NCBI GenBank assembly: GCA_039181495.1
Contig: JBCDCP010000092.1
Coordinates: 1-12,057 of the forward strand
Direction of reading: 5' to 3'
DNA from: JBCDCP01 sp039181495
GTDB lineage: Bacteria; Pseudomonadota; Alphaproteobacteria; Rhizobiales; Tepidamorphaceae
Length of the DNA stretch: 12,057 nt
Shown: positions 1-7,140 of the stretch, in pieces
Layout of the letters: every line of letters starts with the position of its first letter
How positions within the stretch are numbered: the stretch's first letter is position 1
Position numbers and translations under genes: made by a program
Notes under the pieces: model-generated
The model's database searches: none
What the model saw: the letters and a program-made list of their open reading frames with translations, nothing else
Told to the model about the DNA's origin: nothing

Positions 1-855
1 CTGGCGGGCAAGACGCTTTTCATTACCGGAGCAAGCCGCGGAATTGGCTTGGCGATCGGCCTGCGTGCCGCCCGCGATGGTGCCAACATCGCAATTGCCG
101 CCAAGACCGACCAACCGCATCCAAAACTGCCCGGGACGATCCATACAGCAGCCGAGGAGATCGAGGCGGCTGGCGGCAAGGCGCTGCCGCTCATCTGCGA
201 CGTGCGCGACGAATCAAGCGTCCAGCAGGCCGTCGACAAAACCGTTGACGCCTTCGGTGGCGTCGACATCTGCATCAACAATGCGAGCGCTATTTCGCTG
301 ACCGGCACTCTGGAGACTGAAATGAAGCGCTTTGACCTGATGCATCAGGTCAATACGCGCGGCACATTTCTCGTCACCAGGACCTGCCTGCCCCATCTGC
401 TCGAGGCTGAAAATCCACACGTCATTATGCTGTCGCCGCCGCTCGATCTGCAGACCAAGTGGTTTGCCCCGCACACCGCCTATTCGATCGCCAAATACGG
501 CATGAGCTTGTGCGTGTTGGGCATGGCCGGCGAGTTCAAATCACGCGGTGTTGCCGTCAACGCGTTGTGGCCGCGTACGACAATTGCCACTGCGGCGATC
601 AAGAACGTTCTGGGGGGTGATGCGCTGATGCAGGCCAGCCGAACCCCCGACATTTTGGCCGATGCGGCGCACTTGATCCTGAGCAAACCGTCTCGCGATT
701 TTACGGGCAATTTCTGTATCGACGACACGCTGCTCGCCGAGCACGGCGTCACCGATTTTGAACACTACCGGGTCGATCCGTCACAGGACCTGGTCGAGGA
801 CTTCTTTGTGCCCGAGAGCACACCGCCCGCGCCGCTCAAGGCACAAACACCATGA
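1..855 (+). CDS. Short-chain dehydrogenase/reductase, HSDL2-like (5' end outside window)
   Basis: This is an NAD(P)-dependent oxidoreductase of the short-chain dehydrogenase (SDR) superfamily; its substrate cannot be told from sequence. The frame is open from base 1, and the cofactor motif TGASRGIG is at window residues 9-16, so only a few N-terminal residues are missing. A TTG at 49 lies after this motif and cannot be the real start. Other SDR marks are NNAS (93-96), Ser145 in an SPPLD motif, and the catalytic pair Tyr161/Lys165 in YSIAK. The blocks SPPLD, AKYGMS, NALWP and DFTGNF, and the C-terminal DFF segment, resemble hydroxysteroid dehydrogenase-like protein 2 (HSDL2), but the sterol-carrier domain of animal HSDL2 is absent. 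The next gene starts 55 bases downstream on the same strand. The family call is firm; the HSDL2-type assignment is from memory of that family. Confidence 0.93.
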   Translation: MAGKTLFITGASRGIGLAIGLRAARDGANIAIAAKTDQPHPKLPGTIHTAAEEIEAAGGKALPLICDVRDESSVQQAVDKTVDAFGGVDICINNASAISLTGTLETEMKRFDLMHQVNTRGTFLVTRTCLPHLLEAENPHVIMLSPPLDLQTKWFAPHTAYSIAKYGMSLCVLGMAGEFKSRGVAVNALWPRTTIATAAIKNVLGGDALMQASRTPDILADAAHLILSKPSRDFTGNFCIDDTLLAEHGVTDFEHYRVDPSQDLVEDFFVPESTPPAPLKAQTP

Positions 856-868
856 TCCGATCCATGAT

Positions 869-897
869 GGTCCCATCGATGGCTAAATCGATGGACC
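869..897. repeat. Inverted repeat between the SDR and the deacetylase gene
   Basis: The arms are GGTC(C)CATCGAT at 869-880 and ATCGATGGACC at 887-897, giving an 11-bp stem with one bulged C and a 6-base loop. No T-run follows, so it is not a classical intrinsic terminator. It sits 14 bases before the ATG of the downstream gene and could attenuate, shield mRNA ends or bind a protein. Pairing is seen directly; function is unknown. Confidence 0.5.
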
Positions 898-910
898 AAC
901 GCGAGTACCC

Positions 911-1846
911 ATGTCGACGCTTCTGATTACCCATCCCTGCTACATCGCCCACAAGACACCGGAAGGTCACCCCGAGCGGCCGGATCGGATCCGTGCCGTG
1001 CAGCAGGTCCTCGAACGTCAGGAGTTCTCGACTCTGCAACGGGATTCAGCGCCACAGGCGACGATGGATCAGCTCGCAGCCGCCCATCCGCCGGACTACA
1101 TCATGATGCTCAAATCGATGCGGCCGAAAGAGGGGGATGCTGATCTGGTCCGGGTCGATGCCGATACGACCATGAGCGCAGGAAGCTGGGAGGCCGCCCT
1201 GCGCGCGGCTGGTGCGGCCTGTTTTGCCGTGGATGAAGTGATGGCCGGCAAGGCACAGAATGCCTTCTGCGCCATTCGACCGCCTGGACACCATGCCGAG
1301 AAGGACACGGCCATGGGGTTCTGTTTCTTCAACAGTGCCGCAGTGGCGGCCTACCATGCCCGCAATGCCCATGGCATGGAGCGGGTTGCCGTGGTCGATT
1401 TCGACGTGCACCACGGCAATGGCACCCAGGACATCTTCTGGGACGATGCCGACATGATGTATGCCTCAACCCACCAGATGCCTCTCTATCCCGGAACTGG
1501 CAGCAGGCAGGAAACCGGCGCCGGCAACATCTTCAATGCGCCGCTCGCCCCCGGTGACGATGGCGCCGCGGTGGCCGAGGCTTTCGACAGTGTCGTTATG
1601 CCGGCGCTTGAGAACTTCTCGCCCGACCTGTTGATCATCTCGGCAGGTTTCGACGCCCATCACCGTGACCCGCTGGCCAATATCAACCTCACCGAAGAGG
1701 ATTTCGGTGTGCTAACGCGGCAAATGCTCGATTTCGCCGAGAACCATTGCGGCGGACGGGTTGTTTCACTGCTGGAGGGCGGCTACGACCTCAAGGGCCT
1801 GTCGATGTCGGTGGGCACTCATGTGCGCGCCCTGATGGGCTCCTGA
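911..1846 (+). CDS. Histone deacetylase-family zinc amidohydrolase
   Basis: This is a 311-residue HDAC-family enzyme (arginase/deacetylase fold) that removes acetyl or acyl groups from lysine or polyamine amines. It is probably cytoplasmic, as no signal peptide is seen. The active site appears complete: tandem His127-His128 in the PPGHHA motif, Asp163 with zinc ligands Asp165 and His167 in DFDVHHGNG, third zinc ligand Asp248 in SAGFDAH, and the transition-state Tyr292 in EGGY. The length fits bacterial class II-like HDAC homologues. The ATG at 911 places HPCYIAHKTPEGHPERP at residues 8-24, the usual N-terminal family block; only a weak GCGAG precedes it. xseB follows after 22 bases, a pairing I know from other alphaproteobacteria. 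Whether it acts on acetylpolyamines, acetylated proteins or another acyl-amide cannot be decided here. Confidence 0.95.
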   Translation: MSTLLITHPCYIAHKTPEGHPERPDRIRAVQQVLERQEFSTLQRDSAPQATMDQLAAAHPPDYIMMLKSMRPKEGDADLVRVDADTTMSAGSWEAALRAAGAACFAVDEVMAGKAQNAFCAIRPPGHHAEKDTAMGFCFFNSAAVAAYHARNAHGMERVAVVDFDVHHGNGTQDIFWDDADMMYASTHQMPLYPGTGSRQETGAGNIFNAPLAPGDDGAAVAEAFDSVVMPALENFSPDLLIISAGFDAHHRDPLANINLTEEDFGVLTRQMLDFAENHCGGRVVSLLEGGYDLKGLSMSVGTHVRALMGS

Positions 1847-1868
1847 CACCCTGCCTCGGAACAAAACC

Positions 1869-2132
1869 ATGGCCGAGAAAGCCACACCTAACACTCCTGA
1901 AGATATCGCGGCGATGAGCTTTGAGACCGCGCTGGCCGAACTCGAAGGCATTGTCGAGAAACTCGAAAGCGGCGATGTCGCGCTCGAGGAATCGATCCGC
2001 ATCTATGAGCGCGGTGATGCGCTACGCGCCCATTGCGACCGGCTGTTGAAACAGGCCGAGGAAAAGGTCGAGAAGATCAGCGTCGGTGCCAGCGGCGAGG
2101 CAACGGGTACCACACCGCTCGACGTTGAGTAG
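1869..2132 (+). CDS. xseB: Exodeoxyribonuclease VII small subunit
   Basis: This 87-residue protein is the small subunit of exonuclease VII, which with several copies per XseA degrades single-stranded DNA in repair. The family pattern is plain: SFETALAELEGIVEKLESG at residues 17-35, then LEES, IYERGDALRAHC and LLKQAEEKVEKI, two helices expected to form the coiled-coil hairpin. Length is typical (about 80). The ATG at 1869 is preceded by a modest GGA nine bases upstream. It lies 22 bases after the deacetylase gene and 20 bases before tlyA. The xseA partner is not in the window. The last residues (about 74-87) are polar and probably disordered. Confidence 0.95.
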   Translation: MAEKATPNTPEDIAAMSFETALAELEGIVEKLESGDVALEESIRIYERGDALRAHCDRLLKQAEEKVEKISVGASGEATGTTPLDVE

Positions 2133-2152
2133 GCTGGTTACAGTTTCTGGCT

Positions 2153-2944
2153 TTGCACAAACCGAAGTCCGTGACCGAGAAAAGCACCAGAGAAACACCA
2201 TCAAGACCTGATCGTCTCCGGTTGGATGAGGCGCTGGTGGCGCGTGGCCTGTCTCCGAGCCGCGCCCGCGCGCAGGATGCGATAGCCCGCGGTTGTGTGA
2301 CCGTCGATGGTAAGCCGGCGCGAAAAGCGGGCCAGCGGGTCTCGCCCGAGGCCGCTCTCATGGTCGATGACGAGACAAGCGGCTTTGTCTCCCGCTCGGC
2401 TCTCAAACTGAGCGCCGCGCTAGAGCACTTCAATATCGACGTCGCGAAGCGGCACGCGCTCGATATCGGGGCGTCCACAGGCGGCTTCACACAGGTGCTG
2501 CTGCAACGGGGTGCCGACCATGTCATCGCTCTGGATGTGGGTCACGACCAGCTTCATGCTGACCTCAGGCAGGACCCGCGTATCACGGTCATCGAGGGCT
2601 TCAACGCACGCGACCTGACCCTGAAGAGCCTCCCGCACAGGCCCGATTGCATCACCATCGATGTCAGTTTCATCTCGCAGATCCTGCTGCTGTCCGCCGT
2701 GACGGAGATCGCTGCTGCGAATGCGGTGCTCATTACGCTGGTAAAGCCCCAGTTCGAGGTCGGGCCAGGACTGATCGGCAAAGACGGGATCGTGACCTGC
2801 AAAGAGAGCCGGCTTTCTGCGGTAGCCGGCGTTTCCCAGGCGTTGGCGGATCTAGGCTGGGACGTCTCCGAACCGCTGAACTCGCCCATCCTTGGCGGAA
2901 AAGGCAATCAAGAATTCCTGCTCGCCGCTTGGAAGAATGGGTGA
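2153..2944 (+). CDS. tlyA: TlyA-family rRNA 2'-O-methyltransferase
   Basis: This protein is 263 residues from the TTG at 2153. It has an N-terminal S4 RNA-binding domain (about residues 22-85, beginning RLDEALVARGL) and an FtsJ/RrmJ-like SAM methyltransferase domain (about 80-260). Visible motifs are ALDIGASTGGFT (SAM site), a following VIALDVGHDQL, TIDVSFIS, LVKPQFEVG and GGKGNQEFL. Characterised TlyA proteins methylate ribose of C1409 in 16S and C1920 in 23S rRNA; older annotation calls them hemolysins. The start is uncertain. An in-frame stop at 2126 bounds the frame, and only TTG 2153, GTG 2171 and a TTG at 2222 are available before the S4 domain, none with a clear Shine-Dalgarno. The product is firm, the first 20 residues are not. 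Confidence 0.93.
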   Translation: MHKPKSVTEKSTRETPSRPDRLRLDEALVARGLSPSRARAQDAIARGCVTVDGKPARKAGQRVSPEAALMVDDETSGFVSRSALKLSAALEHFNIDVAKRHALDIGASTGGFTQVLLQRGADHVIALDVGHDQLHADLRQDPRITVIEGFNARDLTLKSLPHRPDCITIDVSFISQILLLSAVTEIAAANAVLITLVKPQFEVGPGLIGKDGIVTCKESRLSAVAGVSQALADLGWDVSEPLNSPILGGKGNQEFLLAAWKNG

Positions 2945-2979
2945 TCGCGCCATATCATCGTGTCGCCGCCTTTCACCAC

Positions 2980-2983
2980 GGAG
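2980..2983 (+). promoter_or_regulatory. Ribosome binding site deciding the methyltransferase start
   Basis: GGAG at 2980-2983 lies 7 bases before the ATG at 2991. The in-frame ATG at 2937 overlaps the tlyA end and has GGAAG only one base away, and the TTG at 2892 lies inside tlyA, so 2991 is preferred. Confidence 0.6.
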
Positions 2984-2990
2984 ACATCGG

Positions 2991-4109
2991 ATGGCTAATC
3001 CTGTTGAACGCGCCAGTCTGAGGGCACGCTTTGCTTTGCGTCAGGCCGGCCGTATGGCCTGGTATCTGGGCCATCGCGCAGCGGTGCGCCGCTCGGCAAA
3101 CGACATGACGAGCGATCCCCGTGAACCGCGAAATGCTGAAGCCGAAGAACGGTCGTCTGGCAGCATGTATGAGCAGTCAGGCGAGAAGCGCCGCAATACT
3201 GGCCGCTCGCTAACGTCAGGCCGTGTGCTCGGCGAGATGCGGTCCCTCATCCTTCGCGATCTGCGCAATATCGAAGATGGGCTCTATGCCTTCCCCGATG
3301 GCGAGGATGCAGGGCTGTTTGAACAGGTGCGCCGCTCGCGCCTGCTGTTCAATGACCTGCCTGACTCAACCCGCCGTCGCGTCGAAGGTGACCATCAGGA
3401 GATCAACAATGATGAGTGGCGCGGACGGCGACCGCGCTACTATCTGCAGAATTTCCATTATCAGTCAGATGGCTACCTGTCGGACAAGTCCGCCCGGCTC
3501 TACGACCTCCAGGTCGAAACCCTGTTTGCCGGTATGGCAGGCATCATGCGCCGACAGTGTCTGGTGCCGATCGCGGATTTCATGCAGGGCCGCGATCAGC
3601 GCCACACCCGCATCACCGATGTTGCCTGTGGCACCGGGCGGTTTCTGAAGTTCCTCAAGCAGACCTATCCGCGCATCGATGCCAGCGCGAGCGATCTGTC
3701 AGTACCTTACATGGAAGAGGCTCAACGCCATTTGGGCAGCCGCAAGGTGCGTTTTTCTGTCGCCAATGCCGAACAACTTCCGTTCGCCGACGCGTCTCAC
3801 GACATAGTAACGAACATATACCTGTTCCACGAACTGCCCAACAAGGTTCGCCGCACAGTAGCGGCTGAGTTCGCGCGGGTTCTGAAACCGGGTGGGCTTC
3901 TGGTGTTCATGGACTCGCTTCAGCATGGCGATACGCCAGGCTTTGAATCCATGCTGGATGCCTTTCCACACGGCTTTCATGAGCCTTACTACGCCAATTA
4001 CATCCGCGATGATCTGGACGGGATATTCGCGCCGGCCGGATTTGAACCGGTCAGTCACACGCCGGCGCTGTTATCAAAGGTTTCTGTCTACCGGCGGAAA
4101 TCCGCGTAA
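2991..4109 (+). CDS. Class I SAM-dependent methyltransferase with long N-terminal region
   Basis: This is a 372-residue protein. The Rossmann-type methyltransferase domain covers about residues 205-310: motif I DVACGTGRF (210-218), an acidic residue after strand 2 in SASDLS (232-237), NAEQLPF (259-265), then VLKPGGLLVF (297-306). This resembles the Methyltransf_11/25 group. Residues 140-200, including RPRYYLQNFHYQSDGYLSD, are a conserved-looking region I associate with proteobacterial homologues of this protein. Residues 1-40 are basic and partly helical, and about 40-75 are charged and low-complexity, probably disordered. The substrate is unknown; the position 46 bases after tlyA hints at RNA but does not prove it. 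The start at 2991 was chosen for its Shine-Dalgarno. No signal peptide or clear transmembrane helix is seen. Confidence 0.85.
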   Translation: MANPVERASLRARFALRQAGRMAWYLGHRAAVRRSANDMTSDPREPRNAEAEERSSGSMYEQSGEKRRNTGRSLTSGRVLGEMRSLILRDLRNIEDGLYAFPDGEDAGLFEQVRRSRLLFNDLPDSTRRRVEGDHQEINNDEWRGRRPRYYLQNFHYQSDGYLSDKSARLYDLQVETLFAGMAGIMRRQCLVPIADFMQGRDQRHTRITDVACGTGRFLKFLKQTYPRIDASASDLSVPYMEEAQRHLGSRKVRFSVANAEQLPFADASHDIVTNIYLFHELPNKVRRTVAAEFARVLKPGGLLVFMDSLQHGDTPGFESMLDAFPHGFHEPYYANYIRDDLDGIFAPAGFEPVSHTPALLSKVSVYRRKSA

Positions 4110-4308
4110 GGCGACAACGCCATTCACGTTCCTGCAATGCAACGCGAGTATGTCCGCTGTCGGGATTGCACCGAAGTGTGAAGCGCGCCATCTCCACGTA
4201 GGCAGTGTTCCGGAGGGGCAAATCCTCGCGGGTGATATCTGCGTAACGGTCATCAGAGGCTGGAGCAAACCGGCCCGGGACGACAGGCGTTGAACAGGGC
4301 CACATTGC

Positions 4309-4605
4309 ATGATCGGATGGCTGATTATACGCCCCATCGGGGTCTTGCTGCTGGGTGCAGGCGTCGTCACGCTGCCGACTCCGTTGCCGGTCGGTGTGTT
4401 CCTGATTGCGTTCGGACTGATCTTACTTCTCTCGGTGAGCAGGGGGCTTGCACGCAAGGTAGTTGGCCTGCGTCAACAATTCCCTCGTCTGGATCGGGTC
4501 TTGACCAAGGCTGAAGAGAAGATTGGTGGCCGCGCCGCTCGCATATTGCGCAAGACGCGTCCGGCTCGATTGCCTGTGCGTCTCGGCAAGCCAGAGCTGC
4601 AGTAG
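4309..4605 (+). CDS. Small two-helix membrane protein, function unknown
   Basis: This 98-residue protein has two hydrophobic stretches, about residues 3-21 and 28-43, separated by a proline turn (LPTPLPVG at 22-29). A strongly basic cytoplasmic-type tail follows (residues 45-94, many Arg/Lys), with a likely amphipathic helix around 50-80. It recalls small PGPGW-like inner-membrane proteins, but the PGPGW motif itself is not present. The ATG at 4309 has an imperfect CAGGG about 10 bases upstream. It lies 199 bases after the methyltransferase gene; that gap contains no convincing gene or RNA. The stop is five bases from the convergent ribB stop. I do not recognise a specific function. Confidence 0.72.
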   Translation: MIGWLIIRPIGVLLLGAGVVTLPTPLPVGVFLIAFGLILLLSVSRGLARKVVGLRQQFPRLDRVLTKAEEKIGGRAARILRKTRPARLPVRLGKPELQ

Positions 4606-4610
4606 CGTGC

Positions 4611-5723
4611 CTAGCCCGTTTCGGTCGATTCGATCTCGATCCCGAATCCATCCAATCCGATATAGCGGCGTTCCCGGCTGGAAATCAGCCGGATGGACGA
4701 CACGCCGAGGTCTTTCAGAATCTGTGCGCCAAGGCCAATCTCGCGCCAGGATTCAGATCGTTCTTCCGCCGATCCGTGTTTTTCGTTCGTTGCTGCTTCG
4801 AGGTCGTCGCGTGGCCGGCTCGTATCGGTGGCAACGCCCACCGATCCCTCTCGCAGATAGATCAAGACACCGCCACCGTCATTGGCAGCAAGCCGATCAA
4901 GCATGCCGTCAATTGGGCTTGTAACCGAGAACATGTCCCGGACAACGGACTCACGGTGCAGGCGAACCAGCACATTGCGGCCATCGCGAATGTCGCCGAA
5001 GACAACCGCCAGATGGTGCATCGCATCGAACGGGTTCTGATAGACATGGGCCTCCGCGGGCCCGGCCGGGGTCGTCAGGGCAAAGGAATCGACGCGGTCG
5101 ACCAGCCGTTCATTGCGCTGGCGCCAAGCAATCATCTCGGCGATCGACACCACTGGCAGGTCATGCTCTTGCGCGAATGCGGTGACTTCCGCGCCGCGTT
5201 TGACGGTGCCGTCATCGTTGACCAGTTCGGCCAGTACGGCGACGGGTGCCAGTTCGGCCATTCGGCAAAGATCAACGCCAGCTTCGGTATGTCCCGACCG
5301 GATCAGCACTCCACCATCCCGGGCGACCAGCGGGAAAATATGTCCGGGCCGCACGAAGTCTTCATGGCCGATATTCGGATTGGCCAGTGCGCGGATGGTG
5401 TTGGTTCGTTCCTCGGCCGAGATGCCAGTTGTCAGATTGTGCTTCACGTCGACCGACACCGTGAACGCGGTGGCCAGTGGTGCGTCGTTTCGCGAGACCA
5501 TGGGGTCGAGCCGCAGGCGGTCAGCCTCTTCCGGTGTTACGGGGGTGCACAGGATCCCGGAGGTGTGCCGGATGAAGAACGCGACCTTCTCCGGCGTTGC
5601 GTGAACCGCCGCCATGATCAGATCGCCCTCGTTCTCCCTGTCATCATCGTCAGTGACGACGACAATGCCTCCGGCCTCCATTGTGCGGATGGCTTCAGCC
5701 ACGCGTGAAAGATCGCTCTGCAT
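4611..5723 (-). CDS. ribB: 3,4-dihydroxy-2-butanone-4-phosphate synthase with degenerate GTP cyclohydrolase II-like domain (RibBX type)
   Basis: This is a 370-residue riboflavin-pathway enzyme. Residues 1-205 are a DHBP synthase domain, converting ribulose 5-phosphate to dihydroxybutanone phosphate plus formate. It carries the acidic catalytic loop DDDDRENEGD (25-34), RPGHIFPL (125-132) and RSGHTEAGVDL (142-152). Residues about 220-365 align by eye with GTP cyclohydrolase II (VRLHRES at 253-259, GLGAQILKDLG at 330-340). The three zinc cysteines of that enzyme are missing: the first is Ser259, the CDC pair is replaced around 268-272, and residues 221-370 contain no Cys at all. This half should therefore lack GTP cyclohydrolase activity, as known for the RibBX variant of Proteobacteria. 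The start ATG at 5721-5723 has AGGA about 6 bases upstream. It is 30 bases downstream of aroC, leaving no room for an FMN riboswitch between them. Confidence 0.95.
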   Translation of the reverse strand: MQSDLSRVAEAIRTMEAGGIVVVTDDDDRENEGDLIMAAVHATPEKVAFFIRHTSGILCTPVTPEEADRLRLDPMVSRNDAPLATAFTVSVDVKHNLTTGISAEERTNTIRALANPNIGHEDFVRPGHIFPLVARDGGVLIRSGHTEAGVDLCRMAELAPVAVLAELVNDDGTVKRGAEVTAFAQEHDLPVVSIAEMIAWRQRNERLVDRVDSFALTTPAGPAEAHVYQNPFDAMHHLAVVFGDIRDGRNVLVRLHRESVVRDMFSVTSPIDGMLDRLAANDGGGVLIYLREGSVGVATDTSRPRDDLEAATNEKHGSAEERSESWREIGLGAQILKDLGVSSIRLISSRERRYIGLDGFGIEIESTETG

Positions 5724-5753
5724 CCGTTGTCCTGTTCTTGTTGTCCTGGGGCG

Positions 5754-6857
5754 TCAGCTCTTGCCGAGCAGACCAGTCTGGGCCCGATGGCGCAGCAGGT
5801 GGTCGGCCAGAACGATCGCCATCATTGCTTCGCCGACCGGCACGGCCCGAATACCCACACAAGGGTCATGGCGGCCCTTGGTGATCAATTCGGTATTGTC
5901 GCCATTGCGTGTAATCGACCGCCGGGGGGTCAGTATCGACGAGGTCGGCTTGACGGCAAAGCGCGCGACAACCGGTTGACCTGAGGAAATGCCGCCAAGA
6001 ACCCCACCCGCCTTGTTGGACAGGAATTCGGGCTGTCCGTCATTGCCCATGCGGATTTCGTCTGCATTGTCTTCGCCGCTCAAGGCCGCACTGGAAAACC
6101 CAGCGCCAATCTCCACGCCCTTCACCGCGTTGATCGACATGAACGCCGATGCGATGTCCTGATCGAGCTTGCCATAAACTGGTGCGCCTAAGCCTGTCGG
6201 AACACCGTCTGCAACGATTTCGATGACGGCGCCAACCGATGATCCGGCCTTGCGGACGCCATCGAGGTAAACAGCCCAATTCTCCGCAGCACTGGCATCA
6301 GGACTGAAAAACGGATTCTCGCGGACTTGGTCCCAGTCCCAGTTATCGCGGTCGATTGCATGCGGTCCCATCTGTACCAGCGCACCGCGCACGGTCATCC
6401 CATCGATAACCTTGCGTGCAATCGCACCGGCAGCGACCCGCGCGGCGGTCTCGCGTGCCGAAGAGCGGCCACCGCCACGATAGTCCCGCACACCATACTT
6501 GGCATCATAGGTGAGATCGGCGTGGCCCGGCCGGTAGCTGTCGCGAATATCGGAATAGTCTTTCGAGCGCTGGTCGACGTTGCGGATCAGCAGCGCGATC
6601 GGAGCTCCAGTGGTGACCGGGCCGCCGGTCCGGTCGTCCTCGAACACGCCGGACAGGATCTCGACCTCATCAGGCTCGCGGCGCTGTGTCGTGAAGCGCG
6701 ACTGCCCGGGTTTGCGGCGGTCGAGATCAGCCTGGATGTCGGCCACGGTCAACGGAATACCGGGCGGGCAGCCATCTACCACGCAGCCGATCCCGGGCCC
6801 GTGGCTCTCGCCAAAGGTGGTGATGCGGAAGAGATGGCCGAAACTGTTGTGCGACAT
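5754..6857 (-). CDS. aroC: Chorismate synthase
   Basis: This 367-residue enzyme is the last step of the shikimate pathway, turning EPSP into chorismate with reduced FMN as cofactor. The family signatures are all present: FGESHG (15-20, active-site His19), RPGHADLTY (109-117, His112), RGGGRSSARET (127-137) and GRHDPCVGIRAVPV (328-341). Length and the N-terminal MSHNSFGHLFRITTFGESHG are canonical, so the ATG at 6855-6857 is secure although no Shine-Dalgarno is visible upstream. It is the first gene of a minus-strand pair with ribB (30-base gap). The link may be more than positional, since chorismate synthase needs the flavin whose synthesis ribB supports; this is inference. Confidence 0.98.
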   Translation of the reverse strand: MSHNSFGHLFRITTFGESHGPGIGCVVDGCPPGIPLTVADIQADLDRRKPGQSRFTTQRREPDEVEILSGVFEDDRTGGPVTTGAPIALLIRNVDQRSKDYSDIRDSYRPGHADLTYDAKYGVRDYRGGGRSSARETAARVAAGAIARKVIDGMTVRGALVQMGPHAIDRDNWDWDQVRENPFFSPDASAAENWAVYLDGVRKAGSSVGAVIEIVADGVPTGLGAPVYGKLDQDIASAFMSINAVKGVEIGAGFSSAALSGEDNADEIRMGNDGQPEFLSNKAGGVLGGISSGQPVVARFAVKPTSSILTPRRSITRNGDNTELITKGRHDPCVGIRAVPVGEAMMAIVLADHLLRHRAQTGLLGKS

Positions 6858-7140
6858 GGGTATTCAGCGTCGGGATTCGCGGTGGGGCTTCGAGACGAGT
6901 GGTTCTAGTGCATATGGCGGGAAAGTGGGAATTAGTTTCTGCGGCTGCACTATCGTCGGCCAGTCCGGTTGCTGAGAATCAGCGCGTTGCGTAGTCTTAG
7001 CCCATAGGCTCAGCCCAAGCCTCCTCCCTCCAGAAGGGGAAGCATATCTCATGTCGGGCATTGTTCTCATCCAACCACCTTTGTTCGGGCGTTTGCATAA
7101 GGAGGGATTGCGGTAACCGCCTGAGCGAGGAGGCTTCAGC
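6858..7140. other. Divergent intergenic region between aroC and the ATPase gene
   Basis: These 283 bases separate aroC (minus) from the gene at 7141 (plus) and should hold both promoters. On the minus strand TTCCCA, 17 bases, CTAGAA is a weak promoter-like arrangement (about 6901-6931). Small palindromes are GCTGA-GAA-TCAGC near 6970-6982 and GCGGT-A-ACCGC at 7110-7120. I see no convincing gene, riboswitch or terminator in it. Confidence 0.4.
7127..7133 (+). promoter_or_regulatory. Strong Shine-Dalgarno for the ATPase gene
   Basis: GAGGAGG at 7127-7133 lies 7 bases before the ATG at 7141. It is the best ribosome binding site in the window and supports this plus-strand gene as truly expressed. 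A second GGAGGG at 7101-7106 is too far upstream to serve it. Confidence 0.7.

Noticed and set aside
49..855. The first SDR gene starting at the TTG at 49
   Set aside because: The essential TGASRGIG cofactor motif is encoded before this codon, so the real start lies outside the window.
2892..2990. Upstream extension of the methyltransferase into tlyA
   Set aside because: The extra residues are basic and unlike a protein start, and the ATG at 2991 has a well-placed GGAG.
4110..4308. Possible small gene or RNA in the gap before the membrane protein
   Set aside because: Short frames on both strands lack motifs and start signals, and no stable stem-loop pattern was seen.
4776..5708. A 310-codon plus-strand open frame opposite ribB
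   Set aside because: It is the antisense of a clear ribB coding sequence and shows no domain motif or ribosome binding site; a shadow of GC-rich codon bias.
5724..5753. FMN riboswitch upstream of ribB
   Set aside because: Only 30 bases separate aroC from ribB, and the conserved RFN segments are not visible there or upstream of aroC.
6327..6908. A 193-codon plus-strand open frame opposite aroC
   Set aside because: It lies almost entirely antisense to aroC, whose motifs are intact; no recognisable protein features.
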